In this document: positions 17,276 to 25,744 of the stretch, one piece after another
How positions within the stretch are numbered: position 1 is the first letter of the stretch
Layout of the letters: each line of letters begins with the position of its first letter
Assembly: GCA_020636075.1 (NCBI GenBank)
Contig: JACJYO010000001.1
Coordinates: 558,001 to 622,000, forward strand
Reading direction: 5' to 3'
Length of the DNA: 64,000 nt
DNA from: Lewinellaceae bacterium
GTDB lineage: Bacteria; Bacteroidota; Bacteroidia; Chitinophagales; Saprospiraceae
Notes under the pieces: generated by a model
Databases searched by the model: none
The model's input: only the letters and a program-made list of their open reading frames with translations
Told to the model about the DNA's origin: nothing
Position numbers and translations under genes: made by a program

Positions 17276-18409
17276 ATGATAAGAAAGTTCATTCTTGGAT
17301 TTTTAGGTATAGCACTATTGATCGGTGCTTTTTTTATTGCTAAAACCACCATTGCAAACAAAAAAGAGTGGAGTCCGGCGAATGAGAAAAAACTGGTTAC
17401 CGGCGTTTTTGTAAAAACAGTAAAAAATACGAACTCTCCGATAACAATTACAACTTCCGGCAATTTGACCGCCAAAAACAGGGTGGAACTCTACGCAGAG
17501 GTTCAGGGAGTTTTTACCGGGAGCAGCCGTCCCTTCAAACCCGGCACAGCGTTTCAAAAGGGCGAAACCTTGTTGGAACTGGACAAAAAAGAGGAAGTCA
17601 TTGCGCTGAAAGCGCAAAAAAGCAGTTTTTACAACCAACTGATCCTCCTGACTCCTGATTTGCGGCTCGACTTTCCGCAGGCCATCGGCAAATGGGATGA
17701 GTACCTCCGTAAGTTTGATATAGATGCGCCGTTGCCGGCCCTCCCCGAGCCGGAAAGCGAGAAGGAAAAACTCTTCCTCTCCGGGCGAAATATCTATACC
17801 GCTTACTACAATGTGCAAAATCTGGAAACGCAGCTGCGCAATTACATCATTCGCGCGCCCTTTTCGGGCATCCTTACACAGGCGTTGGTAAACCCCGGCG
17901 CATTGGTTCGCCCGGGTCAGAAGCTGGGTGAATATATTGACCCGGGTGTGTACGAGTTGGAAGTAGCCATTAACACCGCCTATGGAGATCTATTGCGCGT
18001 TGGCAAAACAGTTGATCTGCATAATGTGGAACACACCCGGCAATGGACCGGGAAAGTGGTTCGGGTTAACAGCCTGGTAGACCCGACCTCGCAAACTATT
18101 CCCACATTTATTCAGGTTAGCGGCTCCGGATTAAAAGAAGGCATGTACCTGGAAGCCAATGTGACCGCCAAGGACGAGCAGAATACCGTTGAAGTTAACC
18201 GGAAGTTGTTGGTTGAAAATGACAAACTATTTATCGTTCGCGATACCGTTTTGGATTTGGTAAAGGTCAACCCTGTTTATTTTAAAGAAAACGCCGTTGT
18301 GGTGAAAGGCCTTCAGGATGGCATGCAATTGGTTGCCCGCGCAATTCCGGGCGCTCATATCGGTATGCGGGTAAAAGTTTACACGGATGAAAGTGCCGTA
18401 CCGAACTAA
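17276..18409 (+). CDS. RND efflux periplasmic adaptor (membrane fusion protein)
   Basis: The 377-residue protein has an N-terminal membrane anchor (ILGFLGIALLIGAFFIAKTT), then the biotinyl-lipoyl half-motif NRVELYAEVQGVF. A helical hairpin is followed by the second lipoyl half, IIRAPFSGILTQALVNPGALVRPGQ, shown here only as its start and end residues 197-221. A beta-barrel and membrane-proximal domain ends near IGMRVKV. It bridges the inner-membrane pump and the outer-membrane channel. It is the first gene of a three-gene operon; the pump starts 24 nt downstream. Substrate class is not evident and no regulator gene is adjacent. Confidence 0.92.
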   Translation: MIRKFILGFLGIALLIGAFFIAKTTIANKKEWSPANEKKLVTGVFVKTVKNTNSPITITTSGNLTAKNRVELYAEVQGVFTGSSRPFKPGTAFQKGETLLELDKKEEVIALKAQKSSFYNQLILLTPDLRLDFPQAIGKWDEYLRKFDIDAPLPALPEPESEKEKLFLSGRNIYTAYYNVQNLETQLRNYIIRAPFSGILTQALVNPGALVRPGQKLGEYIDPGVYELEVAINTAYGDLLRVGKTVDLHNVEHTRQWTGKVVRVNSLVDPTSQTIPTFIQVSGSGLKEGMYLEANVTAKDEQNTVEVNRKLLVENDKLFIVRDTVLDLVKVNPVYFKENAVVVKGLQDGMQLVARAIPGAHIGMRVKVYTDESAVPN

Positions 18410-18433
18410 GTTCATGTCTTCAATTCTATTGCC

Positions 18434-21400
18434 ATGAAAAAAGTTATAGCCTACTTTATAAAATTCCCGGTAGCCGTCAATGTGGCCCTGATTGCTGTGT
18501 TTATGTTTGGCGTTATTGGCTTCTCGCGGATGAACTCCTCTTATTTTCCGCTTTTCCCCTCTAATGTGATCACCATTTCCATTGCCTATCCCGGCGCATC
18601 GCCTGAGGAAATCGAGGAGGGAATCGTGCTGAAGATTGAAGACAATTTAAAAGGCATTATCGGAATTGATCGTGTGACTTCGGCATCTTCTGAAAACTCC
18701 GCCACCATAACTGTCGAAACCTTTGAGGAGTACGACATCAACGATATGATCCAGGAGGTGAAAAATGCGGTAGACCGGGTCCCCTCGTTTCCGGTAGACA
18801 TGGAACCTCCGATCATTGCCAAACGGGAAAATTTGAATGAAGTGGTCAGCCTGGCCCTTAGCGGCGATAATGTGCCGCTGAAAACCCTGAAACAAATTGC
18901 CTACCAGGTGGAAGACGACATCCGCAGGCTGGAGGGTATTTCACAGGTGCAACTCACGGGCTTTCCAAGGGAGGAAATTGAAATTGCCGTTCGGGAAAAT
19001 GACCTGCGCGCGCTCGATCTGACCTTCACGGAAGTGGCCCAGGCCGTTGCCCGGGCGAATATTCTGACGACCGGGGGAAATATTAAAACCAGTGAAGAAG
19101 ACTACCTGATCCGGGCTAACAACCGCGCCTATCACGGTGATGAACTGGATCACATTGTCGTGCGCGCCCAACCGGACGGGCGCGTAATCCGCCTGAAAGA
19201 TGTGGCAGCTGTTCGGGACACCTGGTCGGAGACCCCAGACCGGATGTATTACGACGGCAATCCGGCTATCCAGATCCGGGTGCAAACCACCAACCAGGAA
19301 GAATATCTGGGCGCGTCTGAAAAAATGCGGGACTACATAAACAAATTCAATGCGCAGCGCGAAAATGTGCAGTTGAATGTGACTGCCGACCGCTCGGTAT
19401 CGTTGCGGGAGCGCACCCGGATACTGACCGAAAACGGGATGCTGGGCATACTCATGGTATTGATCCTGCTGTCCTTCTTTTTGAAACCCAGTCTGGCCTT
19501 GTGGGTTGCGATGGGCCTGCCTGTTTCATTTTTGGGCATGTTTATTCTTGCACCGGCACTGATCACGATCAACATAATGTCGTTGTTCGGTATGATCGTC
19601 GTAATCGGTATCCTGGTTGACGACGGAATTGTGATCGGAGAAAATATTTACGCCCATTATGAAAAGGGGAAATCGGCCACAAAAGCCGCCGTAGACGGTA
19701 CCCTGGAAGTTATGCCGGCTGTCATATCGGCCATTCTAACCACAGTGGTTGCCTTTTCCTCCTTCTTTTTTCTGGAAGGCCGCTTCGGCGATCTATATTA
19801 TGAAGTTGCTGTGGTAGTGATCATTACCCTGCTTTTTTCGCTACTGGAAGCGCTGGTGATATTGCCTGCCCACATTTCCCATTCCAGGGCGATGAATAAA
19901 AACAAGCAGGGATTTTTGATCAATCGCTGGGCCGATACTTTTATGTATTGGATCCGCGACAAGTTGTATGCGCCGGCGTTGAAATTCGCGCTCTCCAACC
20001 GCCTGTTTGCCCTATCGATTCCGCTGTCGTTGCTAATTCTGACTATTGGCGCCGTTGGGGGCGGGGTAATTGGCTTGTCAATTTTTCCGGCCATCGCCAG
20101 CGACCGTGTAAGTGTCAGTTTGAATATGCCGGAAGGCACAAGTGAGGTGATCACCGACTCCATTGCCAGGCGCATTGAGGCGGCAGCCTGGGTGGTTAAT
20201 AAGCGTTTCACGGAAAAACAGCAAGACCATAATCTGTCGGTAATTCAGAACATCGTCCGCCGCATTGGCCCTGGCACCTCCAGGGCTACGCTGGAGATCA
20301 ACCTGCTGCCTGGCGAAAAACGCAATTTCAAATCCGACGAGATTGCCAACGCCATCGAAGCTGAAACCGGGCCGATCTATGGTGCGGAAAATCTGGTTTA
20401 CGGCGCGGGTCGAAATTTCGGCGGCCAGCCGATTTCCGTTTCGCTGACCGGCATTAATATCGACCAACTGAAAGGCGCCAAAGCGGACTTGAAGGAAGCC
20501 CTGAAATCAAATCCCCGGCTGAAAGACATCACCGACAACGACCCTATCGGCATCAAAGAAATCGATGTTCAGCTGAAAGACAATGCCTACCTGCTCGGCC
20601 TGACCCTCAACGATGTCATGTCGCAGGTACGCGCCGGATTTTTCGGCCAATCGGTCCAGCGTTTCCAACGCGGCCGCGATGAAGTCCGCGTTTGGGTGCG
20701 TTACGACCGTTCGGGGCGCAATTCAATCAAGAACCTCGACGATATGTGGATCGTGACCCCTTCCAGGACCCGCGTTCCCCTTTCTGAAATAGCTACCTAC
20801 TCCATCGAACGGGGGGATGTGACCATCAACCACCTCAATGGCCGCCGGGAAATAAAGGTCGAAGCCGACATTAAAGAATCGGGCGATGATTCCGCCGAAA
20901 TCCTGGCCGATCTGCAAAACAATATTATGCCGGTAATTCTGGCGCGCTACCCTACCGTTTCGCCCTTATACGAAGGTCAAAACCGCGAGGCGACCAAAAT
21001 TTCACGCTCGTTCAGGTCGGTATTGCCGGTGGTATTTTTCCTGATGTACGCCATAATCGCCTTTACGTTCCGCTCCTACAGCCAGCCGTTGTTGCTGTTT
21101 TTATTGATTCCCTTCAGTTTGGTCGGGGTGGCCTGGGGACATTGGCTGCACGGTTTTTCGATGAGCATGCTGTCGGTTTTGGGTGTAATTGCGCTGATCG
21201 GCATTCTGGTGAACGACGGCCTTGTTTTGGTCAGCAAATTCAACAGTTACCTCAAAGAGGGCCTGCCTTTTGAGGAGGCCCTGTACGAAGCCGGGCGATC
21301 GCGATTCCGGGCAATATTCCTAACCACGGTAACCACAGTAGCAGGTTTGGCGCCGCTGACCTTTGAAACAGCCCGAACGGCACAGTTCCTGATCCCAATG

Positions 21401-21598
21401 GCGATTACCATAGCCTACGGGATCTCCTACGCCACGCTGCTGACGCTCTTTTTACTGCCAATCATGCTCTACATCAGCAACTCGTTGAAACTGGGCCGAA
21501 TCTGGTTGTTTACCGGCAAACGCCTGAGCCGGCGGGAAATAGAACGGGCAGTAAAGGAGCAACACACCGAACAGGAAGCCATGAAGGAAGTGCTTTAA
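18434..21598 (+). CDS. RND efflux pump inner-membrane permease (AcrB/MdtB-like)
   Basis: A 1054-residue proton-driven transporter with the full RND layout. TM1 is at about residues 11-30. A large periplasmic loop follows, with the conserved start SIAYPGASPEEIEEGI. The TM2-TM6 block includes the proton-relay pair in GILVDDGIVIGENIY near residue 397. A second periplasmic loop and the TM8-TM12 block with VIALIGILVNDGLVLVSKFN complete it. The acidic pair and repeat symmetry identify a complete HAE-type pump; I cannot tell drug from lipid or metal substrates. It ends with a cytosolic basic/acidic tail. Confidence 0.95.
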   Translation: MKKVIAYFIKFPVAVNVALIAVFMFGVIGFSRMNSSYFPLFPSNVITISIAYPGASPEEIEEGIVLKIEDNLKGIIGIDRVTSASSENSATITVETFEEYDINDMIQEVKNAVDRVPSFPVDMEPPIIAKRENLNEVVSLALSGDNVPLKTLKQIAYQVEDDIRRLEGISQVQLTGFPREEIEIAVRENDLRALDLTFTEVAQAVARANILTTGGNIKTSEEDYLIRANNRAYHGDELDHIVVRAQPDGRVIRLKDVAAVRDTWSETPDRMYYDGNPAIQIRVQTTNQEEYLGASEKMRDYINKFNAQRENVQLNVTADRSVSLRERTRILTENGMLGILMVLILLSFFLKPSLALWVAMGLPVSFLGMFILAPALITINIMSLFGMIVVIGILVDDGIVIGENIYAHYEKGKSATKAAVDGTLEVMPAVISAILTTVVAFSSFFFLEGRFGDLYYEVAVVVIITLLFSLLEALVILPAHISHSRAMNKNKQGFLINRWADTFMYWIRDKLYAPALKFALSNRLFALSIPLSLLILTIGAVGGGVIGLSIFPAIASDRVSVSLNMPEGTSEVITDSIARRIEAAAWVVNKRFTEKQQDHNLSVIQNIVRRIGPGTSRATLEINLLPGEKRNFKSDEIANAIEAETGPIYGAENLVYGAGRNFGGQPISVSLTGINIDQLKGAKADLKEALKSNPRLKDITDNDPIGIKEIDVQLKDNAYLLGLTLNDVMSQVRAGFFGQSVQRFQRGRDEVRVWVRYDRSGRNSIKNLDDMWIVTPSRTRVPLSEIATYSIERGDVTINHLNGRREIKVEADIKESGDDSAEILADLQNNIMPVILARYPTVSPLYEGQNREATKISRSFRSVLPVVFFLMYAIIAFTFRSYSQPLLLFLLIPFSLVGVAWGHWLHGFSMSMLSVLGVIALIGILVNDGLVLVSKFNSYLKEGLPFEEALYEAGRSRFRAIFLTTVTTVAGLAPLTFETARTAQFLIPMAITIAYGISYATLLTLFLLPIMLYISNSLKLGRIWLFTGKRLSRREIERAVKEQHTEQEAMKEVL

Positions 21599-21636
21599 CC
21601 TTCCTTCCCCGGTAACACACTAAAATCACGTTGACA

Positions 21637-22950
21637 ATGCCAAAGTTCAATTCAACCCCGACACCGTTGCTGTTGCTTGCCACATTGCTGGCAATCAGCA
21701 TGCAGGCTCAACCCCTGCTGACAGCCGAAGAAGCCGTAAAAATCACACTGGAAAATAATTACAACATAAAAGTTGCTAAAAACAACACCGAGATCGCAAC
21801 GCGCAATGCCAGCCGGGAGCTGAACGGGTATTTGCCGACGGTCAATGCCGGCACTGGCGCCAATGCAAGTCTGGGAGGCTCGACGCAACAGTTCAGCAAC
21901 GGGAACGAAAATGTAGTCACCAATGCGTTCAACTGGGGGGCGAATGCCTCCGTCACTGCAAACTATACCCTGTTCAATAAATCGCGCGATGCGTCGGTAA
22001 AACGACTGGAGGAAATTGTGCGGTTGACTGATTTACAGACCCAACAAGTCGTCGAAACGAACGTATTGCAGGTATTCAGCCATTATTATGAAGTAGCCCG
22101 CCTCACCCAAAACATTCAGGTGTTGGAGCAAACCATTGCCCTGTCGGAGCAGCGCTTGCTCCGGGCCCGTTACCGGTATGAATACGGCCAGGGTATCCGG
22201 CTCGATGTGCTCAACGCGGAGGTGGATATTCAACGCGACTCGATCAATTTTTTTAACAGTAAAAACCAGCTGGCGAATGCCAAGCGGAATCTGAATGTTG
22301 CTATGGGGCGCGCAGTGGACATCGCCCTCGAAGTGGATACGCTGGTTGGATACGACCCCACGCTCAACCTTGAACAGTTGGTTGCCAGTGCCCTGGAAAA
22401 TAACATCCTGATCCGGCAGGCAAATCAAAACCTGGGCATTTTTGCGCAAGATCTGGAAGTGATCAATGCTTCGCAAAAACCGACCATCGGCGCCAGTGCG
22501 GGTTATAATTTCAATTTTTCGGACAACGCCGCCGGGTCTTTTGTCGACCTGTCGAACAGCCGTGGTTTTTCCGCAGCAGTCAACCTGACCTGGAATATTT
22601 ACGACGGCGGCCGCCGGAAAGTGCAGCGGGAAATCAACACGATCAATGTCGCAAACCAACGGATCTTGAAGGAACAATTACAGGATCAGATCCGCCGCGA
22701 CGTGACAAATGCCTGGGAAACCTATCAAAACGCCCTGTTTATCCTGCGGGCAGAGCAAAATAACCTGGCCACCAACCGGCTGAATTTTGAACGCACGGAG
22801 GAACAATTCAAGATCGGACAAGTCAGTTCCGTGGAATTCCGGCAAGCCCAACTCAACTTGCTGAATGCGGCCACCAGTTACAATACTGCGAAATACGACG
22901 CCAAGGTGATTGAACTGCAAATGCTTCAGCTGGCCGGGCGCTTGTTTTAA
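21637..22950 (+). CDS. TolC family outer-membrane channel protein
   Basis: ATG 21637 gives a signal peptide (PTPLLLLATLLAISMQAQ); a TTG two codons earlier is less likely. The mature protein starts LLTAEEAVKITLENNYNIKVAKNN, listed here as the typical TolC repeat head, and shows the two internal repeats of coiled hairpins. Characteristic segments are GQGIRLDVLNAEVDI and, in the second half, GQVSSVEFRQAQLNLLNA. It completes the tripartite efflux system with the two upstream genes (38 nt gap). It forms a trimeric channel through the outer membrane. Confidence 0.94.
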   Translation: MPKFNSTPTPLLLLATLLAISMQAQPLLTAEEAVKITLENNYNIKVAKNNTEIATRNASRELNGYLPTVNAGTGANASLGGSTQQFSNGNENVVTNAFNWGANASVTANYTLFNKSRDASVKRLEEIVRLTDLQTQQVVETNVLQVFSHYYEVARLTQNIQVLEQTIALSEQRLLRARYRYEYGQGIRLDVLNAEVDIQRDSINFFNSKNQLANAKRNLNVAMGRAVDIALEVDTLVGYDPTLNLEQLVASALENNILIRQANQNLGIFAQDLEVINASQKPTIGASAGYNFNFSDNAAGSFVDLSNSRGFSAAVNLTWNIYDGGRRKVQREINTINVANQRILKEQLQDQIRRDVTNAWETYQNALFILRAEQNNLATNRLNFERTEEQFKIGQVSSVEFRQAQLNLLNAATSYNTAKYDAKVIELQMLQLAGRLF

Positions 22951-23325
22951 TTCACCTAAGGCTTGACCCTAACGGAGCGAATTTCATCTGCGGGAAAACA
23001 TGCCGCGAGGGGCTGCTTGCATGTTTAGAATAACGTGCGTTTTGGATAGGATTTACTGAGAGTCTACATATGCGACTTCTCCGAAGTCGAACAAATGACC
23101 TCGGTACCGGCGTGCGTTGGCAAGTTATACTCGTCAGACGACTTTGAGTCGTCTGACGAGGTTCTCGCCGCAGTCTGACGACTCAAAGTCGTCTGACCGC
23201 TCATCCATTATAACCACTCAATGCACGCCGATAATGAGGTCGATTGTTCTTTAACTATCCAAAACTCACGTTAGAATAGTAATCGGTAGGTCGCAACTTG
23301 AGTTAATTAGTATCCGCATCAAAGC
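22951..23325. other. intergenic stretch dominated by inverted repeats
   Basis: After the TolC stop codon the stretch holds no convincing open frame. It carries a long nested palindrome (23031-23273) with a smaller hairpin at about 23074-23090, and it ends at the first copy of the tRNA-associated terminator. Confidence 0.6.
23031..23273. mobile_element. MITE-like palindromic element with 19-bp terminal inverted repeats
   Basis: The ends TAACGTGCGTTTTGGATAG (23031-23049) and, inverted, TAACGTGAGTTTTGGATAG (23273-23255) match at 18 of 19 positions. Inside, a second inverted pair shares GACCTC....CGGCGTGC.TTG. The centre is two near-identical hairpins: 23130-23160 (14-bp perfect stem CTCGTCAGACGACT) and about 23173-23197. 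It codes for nothing. Terminal repeats with no transposase fit a non-autonomous element, but a structured non-mobile repeat is also possible; no target duplication is obvious. Confidence 0.45.
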
Positions 23326-23364
23326 AAACAGGCCTCGCAATCCGAAGATCGCAAGGCCTGTTTT
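23326..23364 (-). terminator. terminator behind the degenerate tRNA copy
   Basis: On the minus strand a long stem beginning AAAACAGGCCTTGCG closes on a TTCG loop. It is identical to the hairpin behind the intact tRNA-Met at 23718-23756, being part of a 70-bp perfect direct repeat. Confidence 0.75.
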
Positions 23365-23365
23365 G

Positions 23366-23430
23366 TAGCGCGGGGGAGACTTGAACTCCCGACCTCCCGT
23401 ACGGGCGCTCTAACCAGCTGAGACGCGGGA
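23366..23430 (-). pseudogene. degenerate tRNA-Met copy lacking a normal anticodon arm
   Basis: The 3' half (T arm and 3' acceptor) is identical to the intact tRNA-Met at 23758-23831. The D-arm segment CTCAGCTGGTTAGAGCG is also identical. The 17-nt anticodon stem-loop is replaced by the 10-nt palindrome CCCGTACGGG, so there is no anticodon loop. The 5' acceptor strand reads TCCCGCG and no longer pairs with the 3' strand, and two bases after it are lost. It cannot be a working tRNA. It begins 7 nt after the GIY-YIG stop codon. Confidence 0.85.
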
Positions 23431-23437
23431 AAGTGAA

Positions 23438-23698
23438 TTATCGGGCAAAGGATATTTTCTCGACTAACATTTCACGTAGCGCGGCGCCTCCCTCCAATGA
23501 TTTAGACCATTTTTCACGATTTAATGCCTCCGCCTTTGTAACAAAGGCTTCCAGGTGAATTAAAACAAGCGGCCTTCGATGCTTTGTGGATGTACTACCA
23601 CCTGCATTGTGTTTTATAAATCGCTGGCCAAGTTCCGAGGTGTACCCTTTGTACAACCTGCCGTCTTTAAGGCTGTATAACACGTAAAAAAAATGCAT
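23438..23698 (-). CDS. small GIY-YIG nuclease family protein
   Basis: ATG 23698 gives an 86-residue single-domain protein; a TTG farther upstream would begin inside the preceding terminator. The nuclease signature is FFYVLYS (the GIY position) and LYKGYT (YIG), with the conserved Arg in LGQRFIKHNAG and a Glu in LNREKWSKS. This is the YhbQ/UPF0213-like small branch. The gene sits between an intact tRNA-Met with terminator and a broken tRNA copy with the same terminator, all on one strand. It has no clear promoter of its own. That setting suggests a selfish or repair-linked nuclease rather than a housekeeping one; this is inference. Confidence 0.88.
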   Translation of the reverse strand: MHFFYVLYSLKDGRLYKGYTSELGQRFIKHNAGGSTSTKHRRPLVLIHLEAFVTKAEALNREKWSKSLEGGAALREMLVEKISFAR

Positions 23699-23717
23699 AC
23701 CTGGGTTATTTAGAATG

Positions 23718-23756
23718 AAACAGGCCTCGCAATCCGAAGATCGCAAGGCCTGTTTT
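23718..23756 (-). terminator. terminator of tRNA-Met
   Basis: On the minus strand, directly after the tRNA 3' end, a 17-bp stem (AAACAGGCCTTGCGATC pairing through two G-U pairs) closes on TTCG and ends in a T run. It is a strong intrinsic terminator that should separate the tRNA from the GIY-YIG gene. Confidence 0.85.
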
Positions 23757-23757
23757 G

Positions 23758-23831
23758 TAGCGCGGGGGAGACTTGAACTCCCGACCTTTGGATTATGAAT
23801 CCAACGCTCTAACCAGCTGAGCTACCGCGCC
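23758..23831 (-). tRNA. tRNA-Met (CAT), probably elongator
   Basis: The minus strand folds as a normal cloverleaf. The 7-bp acceptor stem starts GGCGCGG. The D arm contains CTCAGCTGGTTAGAG. The anticodon arm TTGGATTCATAATCCAA has anticodon CAT. The T arm is GGGAGTTCAAGTCTCCC, and the discriminator base is A; CCA is not encoded. The anticodon stem lacks the three G-C pairs of an initiator, so elongator Met is more likely. A tRNA-Ile with modified CAT cannot be ruled out by eye. Confidence 0.93.
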
Positions 23832-23847
23832 AATTTTTTAGCGGCGG

Positions 23848-23879
23848 CAAAGATACACGCCACTTTCATTAATTTCCAA
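23848..23879 (-). promoter_or_regulatory. promoter of tRNA-Met
   Basis: On the minus strand TTG (23879-23877), a 21-nt spacer and TATCTTTG (23855-23848) match the Bacteroidota consensus. The box ends 16 nt before the tRNA 5' end. Confidence 0.6.
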
Positions 23880-23979
23880 GAGCAAACTCAAAACAATTCC
23901 AGGAACTTGAAAATTCCCGGCAGCGAACAATTCCATTTTTTGGGCCAATACCCCAAAAATGCTTCTAATGCCAAAGTGG

Positions 23980-25512
23980 TTACTTCTTCACCACTCGAAC
24001 CAATACCGGTTCCGAATTACCGCGTTTAACCTGGACAAGATAAGGCCCTGCAGGCAGTGTACGTAAGTCAAGTTGGTGCGAAGCCTTGGAGTAATTGGCT
24101 GCCTGTAGTTTTTCCCCATTTGTATTAAATAATGCCAGGCTGGTATGCGCCGGGGCAGTTGCATTGGTAAAAATTTGAAGGTAGCCGTTGGGCGTTGGAT
24201 TAGGGTAAACACACACCACAGCGTCGGCAAGGATTTCCGGAACCGGGGCCCCGGCATTGGACAGCACCCGTTTTACCGCTGCCGCTAATGGTGCCCCGAG
24301 CACGGCACCGGACCCCGGGGTGGTTTCAAGATAATCAGCAGTTATATCCCAAATAGCTGCGCCGTGCAACTTCCGGCTTTTGATAAATTCAGCCTTCAAT
24401 GCAATGGATCGTTCATCGTCAAACGATACGAACGACCGGATACCCGGCTTGCCACTCAAATACGGGACTTGCGCCACATCGTCCCAACCGTAATCGTAAA
24501 TTCCCTGGCTCATCCGTTCGGCAATCAGGTAATACTGCGGGGTAGCACCATTGCGCGGAAAGGCCAGTGTATCCGGGCAACCCAGCCCTTGCACATGCAA
24601 CCCTGATTCCCCGGCAGTCAATTGTGTACGGCCGTAAAAAGCCAGTCCGAGGTTGATCTTTGCCGCCGGCACGTCCCAATCCAGCAAATTTTGCACGGCT
24701 TCACTGCAACTGAAGCCTGGCTGCGTGGCGTTAGCCGGCGGAAACAGGGGGGCGTTGTGGTTTGAAACAGGGTCCCAGTGCCCGTAAAATGAATAGGCCA
24801 TCAGGTTGACCCCATCAACCAAGCCGCGCACTTGCGGCCAATCGATACCGCTCATGCGCAATGGAGCGGCGCTGCAGGCGATTGTAAGCATAAGATCGCG
24901 GCGCACTTTGCGCTCCTGGGCATCCAAGGCTGCGCGCACCTGCCGAAGGAGCAGGGTGAAATTTACTTTATCGGCTTCACTACCGCCGCGCTCGACATAT
25001 CCCGGGTACTCCCAGTCGATGTCGATCCCGTCGAGATCATACAATTGCACGATTTGCGCACACTGACTGGCAAAACGGGCGCGGCTATCCGGATTAGCGG
25101 CTACCGCAGGAAAATTATCCGAGTGCGTCCATCCCCCAATCGACACCACAAATCGCACTTTTTGCCGGTGGGCATAGTCGGCAAAACGCTTGCCCGTTCG
25201 GTGGTATTTGGAATTGCCCAAATCCGCAGACTGCTCATACCCTGCCGGTGCGGTGCCGTTGGAAGGCCCGAGCAACAGGTTTTTGTCGGCCCAAGGGTCG
25301 GAAAGACGGAGCGAACCGTCTGCCTCAACATTCAGAAAAGCATAGTTGATGATATCGTACAGATGATAGTTCAAGGTGGCGGGCTCCACCAATTTATCGC
25401 GGTCGTACCATCGCCAACTGGGATAGTATCCGGTAACCATATTTCGGGAAGGCTGGGCCGTTCCAGTACAGGAAGTCAACAGGAACAGGAACAGAATGAC
25501 AAGGTTGCGCAT
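23980..25512 (-). CDS. GH18 chitinase with T9SS sorting tail
   Basis: ATG 25512 starts a signal peptide (MRNLVILFLFLLTSC); a GTG four codons upstream is an alternative. The glycosidase-18 domain (about residues 25-400) shows FVVSIGGWTHSDNFP and the catalytic signature DGIDIDWEYPG with its acid Glu. The C-terminal 80 residues have VYPNPTPNG and end in GPYLVQVKRGN, a type A type IX secretion sorting domain. It should degrade chitin outside the cell. LLTSC is also a good lipobox, so the route is ambiguous. It converges on the tRNA-Met promoter region and is divergent from the NUC1 nuclease gene. Confidence 0.92.
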   Translation of the reverse strand: MRNLVILFLFLLTSCTGTAQPSRNMVTGYYPSWRWYDRDKLVEPATLNYHLYDIINYAFLNVEADGSLRLSDPWADKNLLLGPSNGTAPAGYEQSADLGNSKYHRTGKRFADYAHRQKVRFVVSIGGWTHSDNFPAVAANPDSRARFASQCAQIVQLYDLDGIDIDWEYPGYVERGGSEADKVNFTLLLRQVRAALDAQERKVRRDLMLTIACSAAPLRMSGIDWPQVRGLVDGVNLMAYSFYGHWDPVSNHNAPLFPPANATQPGFSCSEAVQNLLDWDVPAAKINLGLAFYGRTQLTAGESGLHVQGLGCPDTLAFPRNGATPQYYLIAERMSQGIYDYGWDDVAQVPYLSGKPGIRSFVSFDDERSIALKAEFIKSRKLHGAAIWDITADYLETTPGSGAVLGAPLAAAVKRVLSNAGAPVPEILADAVVCVYPNPTPNGYLQIFTNATAPAHTSLALFNTNGEKLQAANYSKASHQLDLRTLPAGPYLVQVKRGNSEPVLVRVVKK

Positions 25513-25744
25513 AACTTGTTTCACACTGAGTAGGGATAAAAGTTTTCAAAAGGAGGCGGCAAGTTTGGGAAAATCCCCCTAATGCGCGGAGTTGTTTCAA
25601 ATAATTTGAAGAAATAGCCAGGATTGACAGCAGAAGCACTGCCCAACCAAACATTTCCGGCCTGTATTTTTAAAAACAAAACCTGCCGCCAAGCGGCAAC
25701 TATCAACAAAAAGTTTAATTTCGCCACAACAAAATTTTTTAAAA

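Noticed and set aside
23031..23273. CRISPR array
   Set aside because: The repeats are inverted and nested, not regularly spaced direct repeats, and no cas gene is present.
23366..23430. A second functional tRNA gene
   Set aside because: The anticodon loop is absent (10-nt palindrome in place of a 17-nt arm) and the 5' acceptor strand does not pair with the 3' strand.
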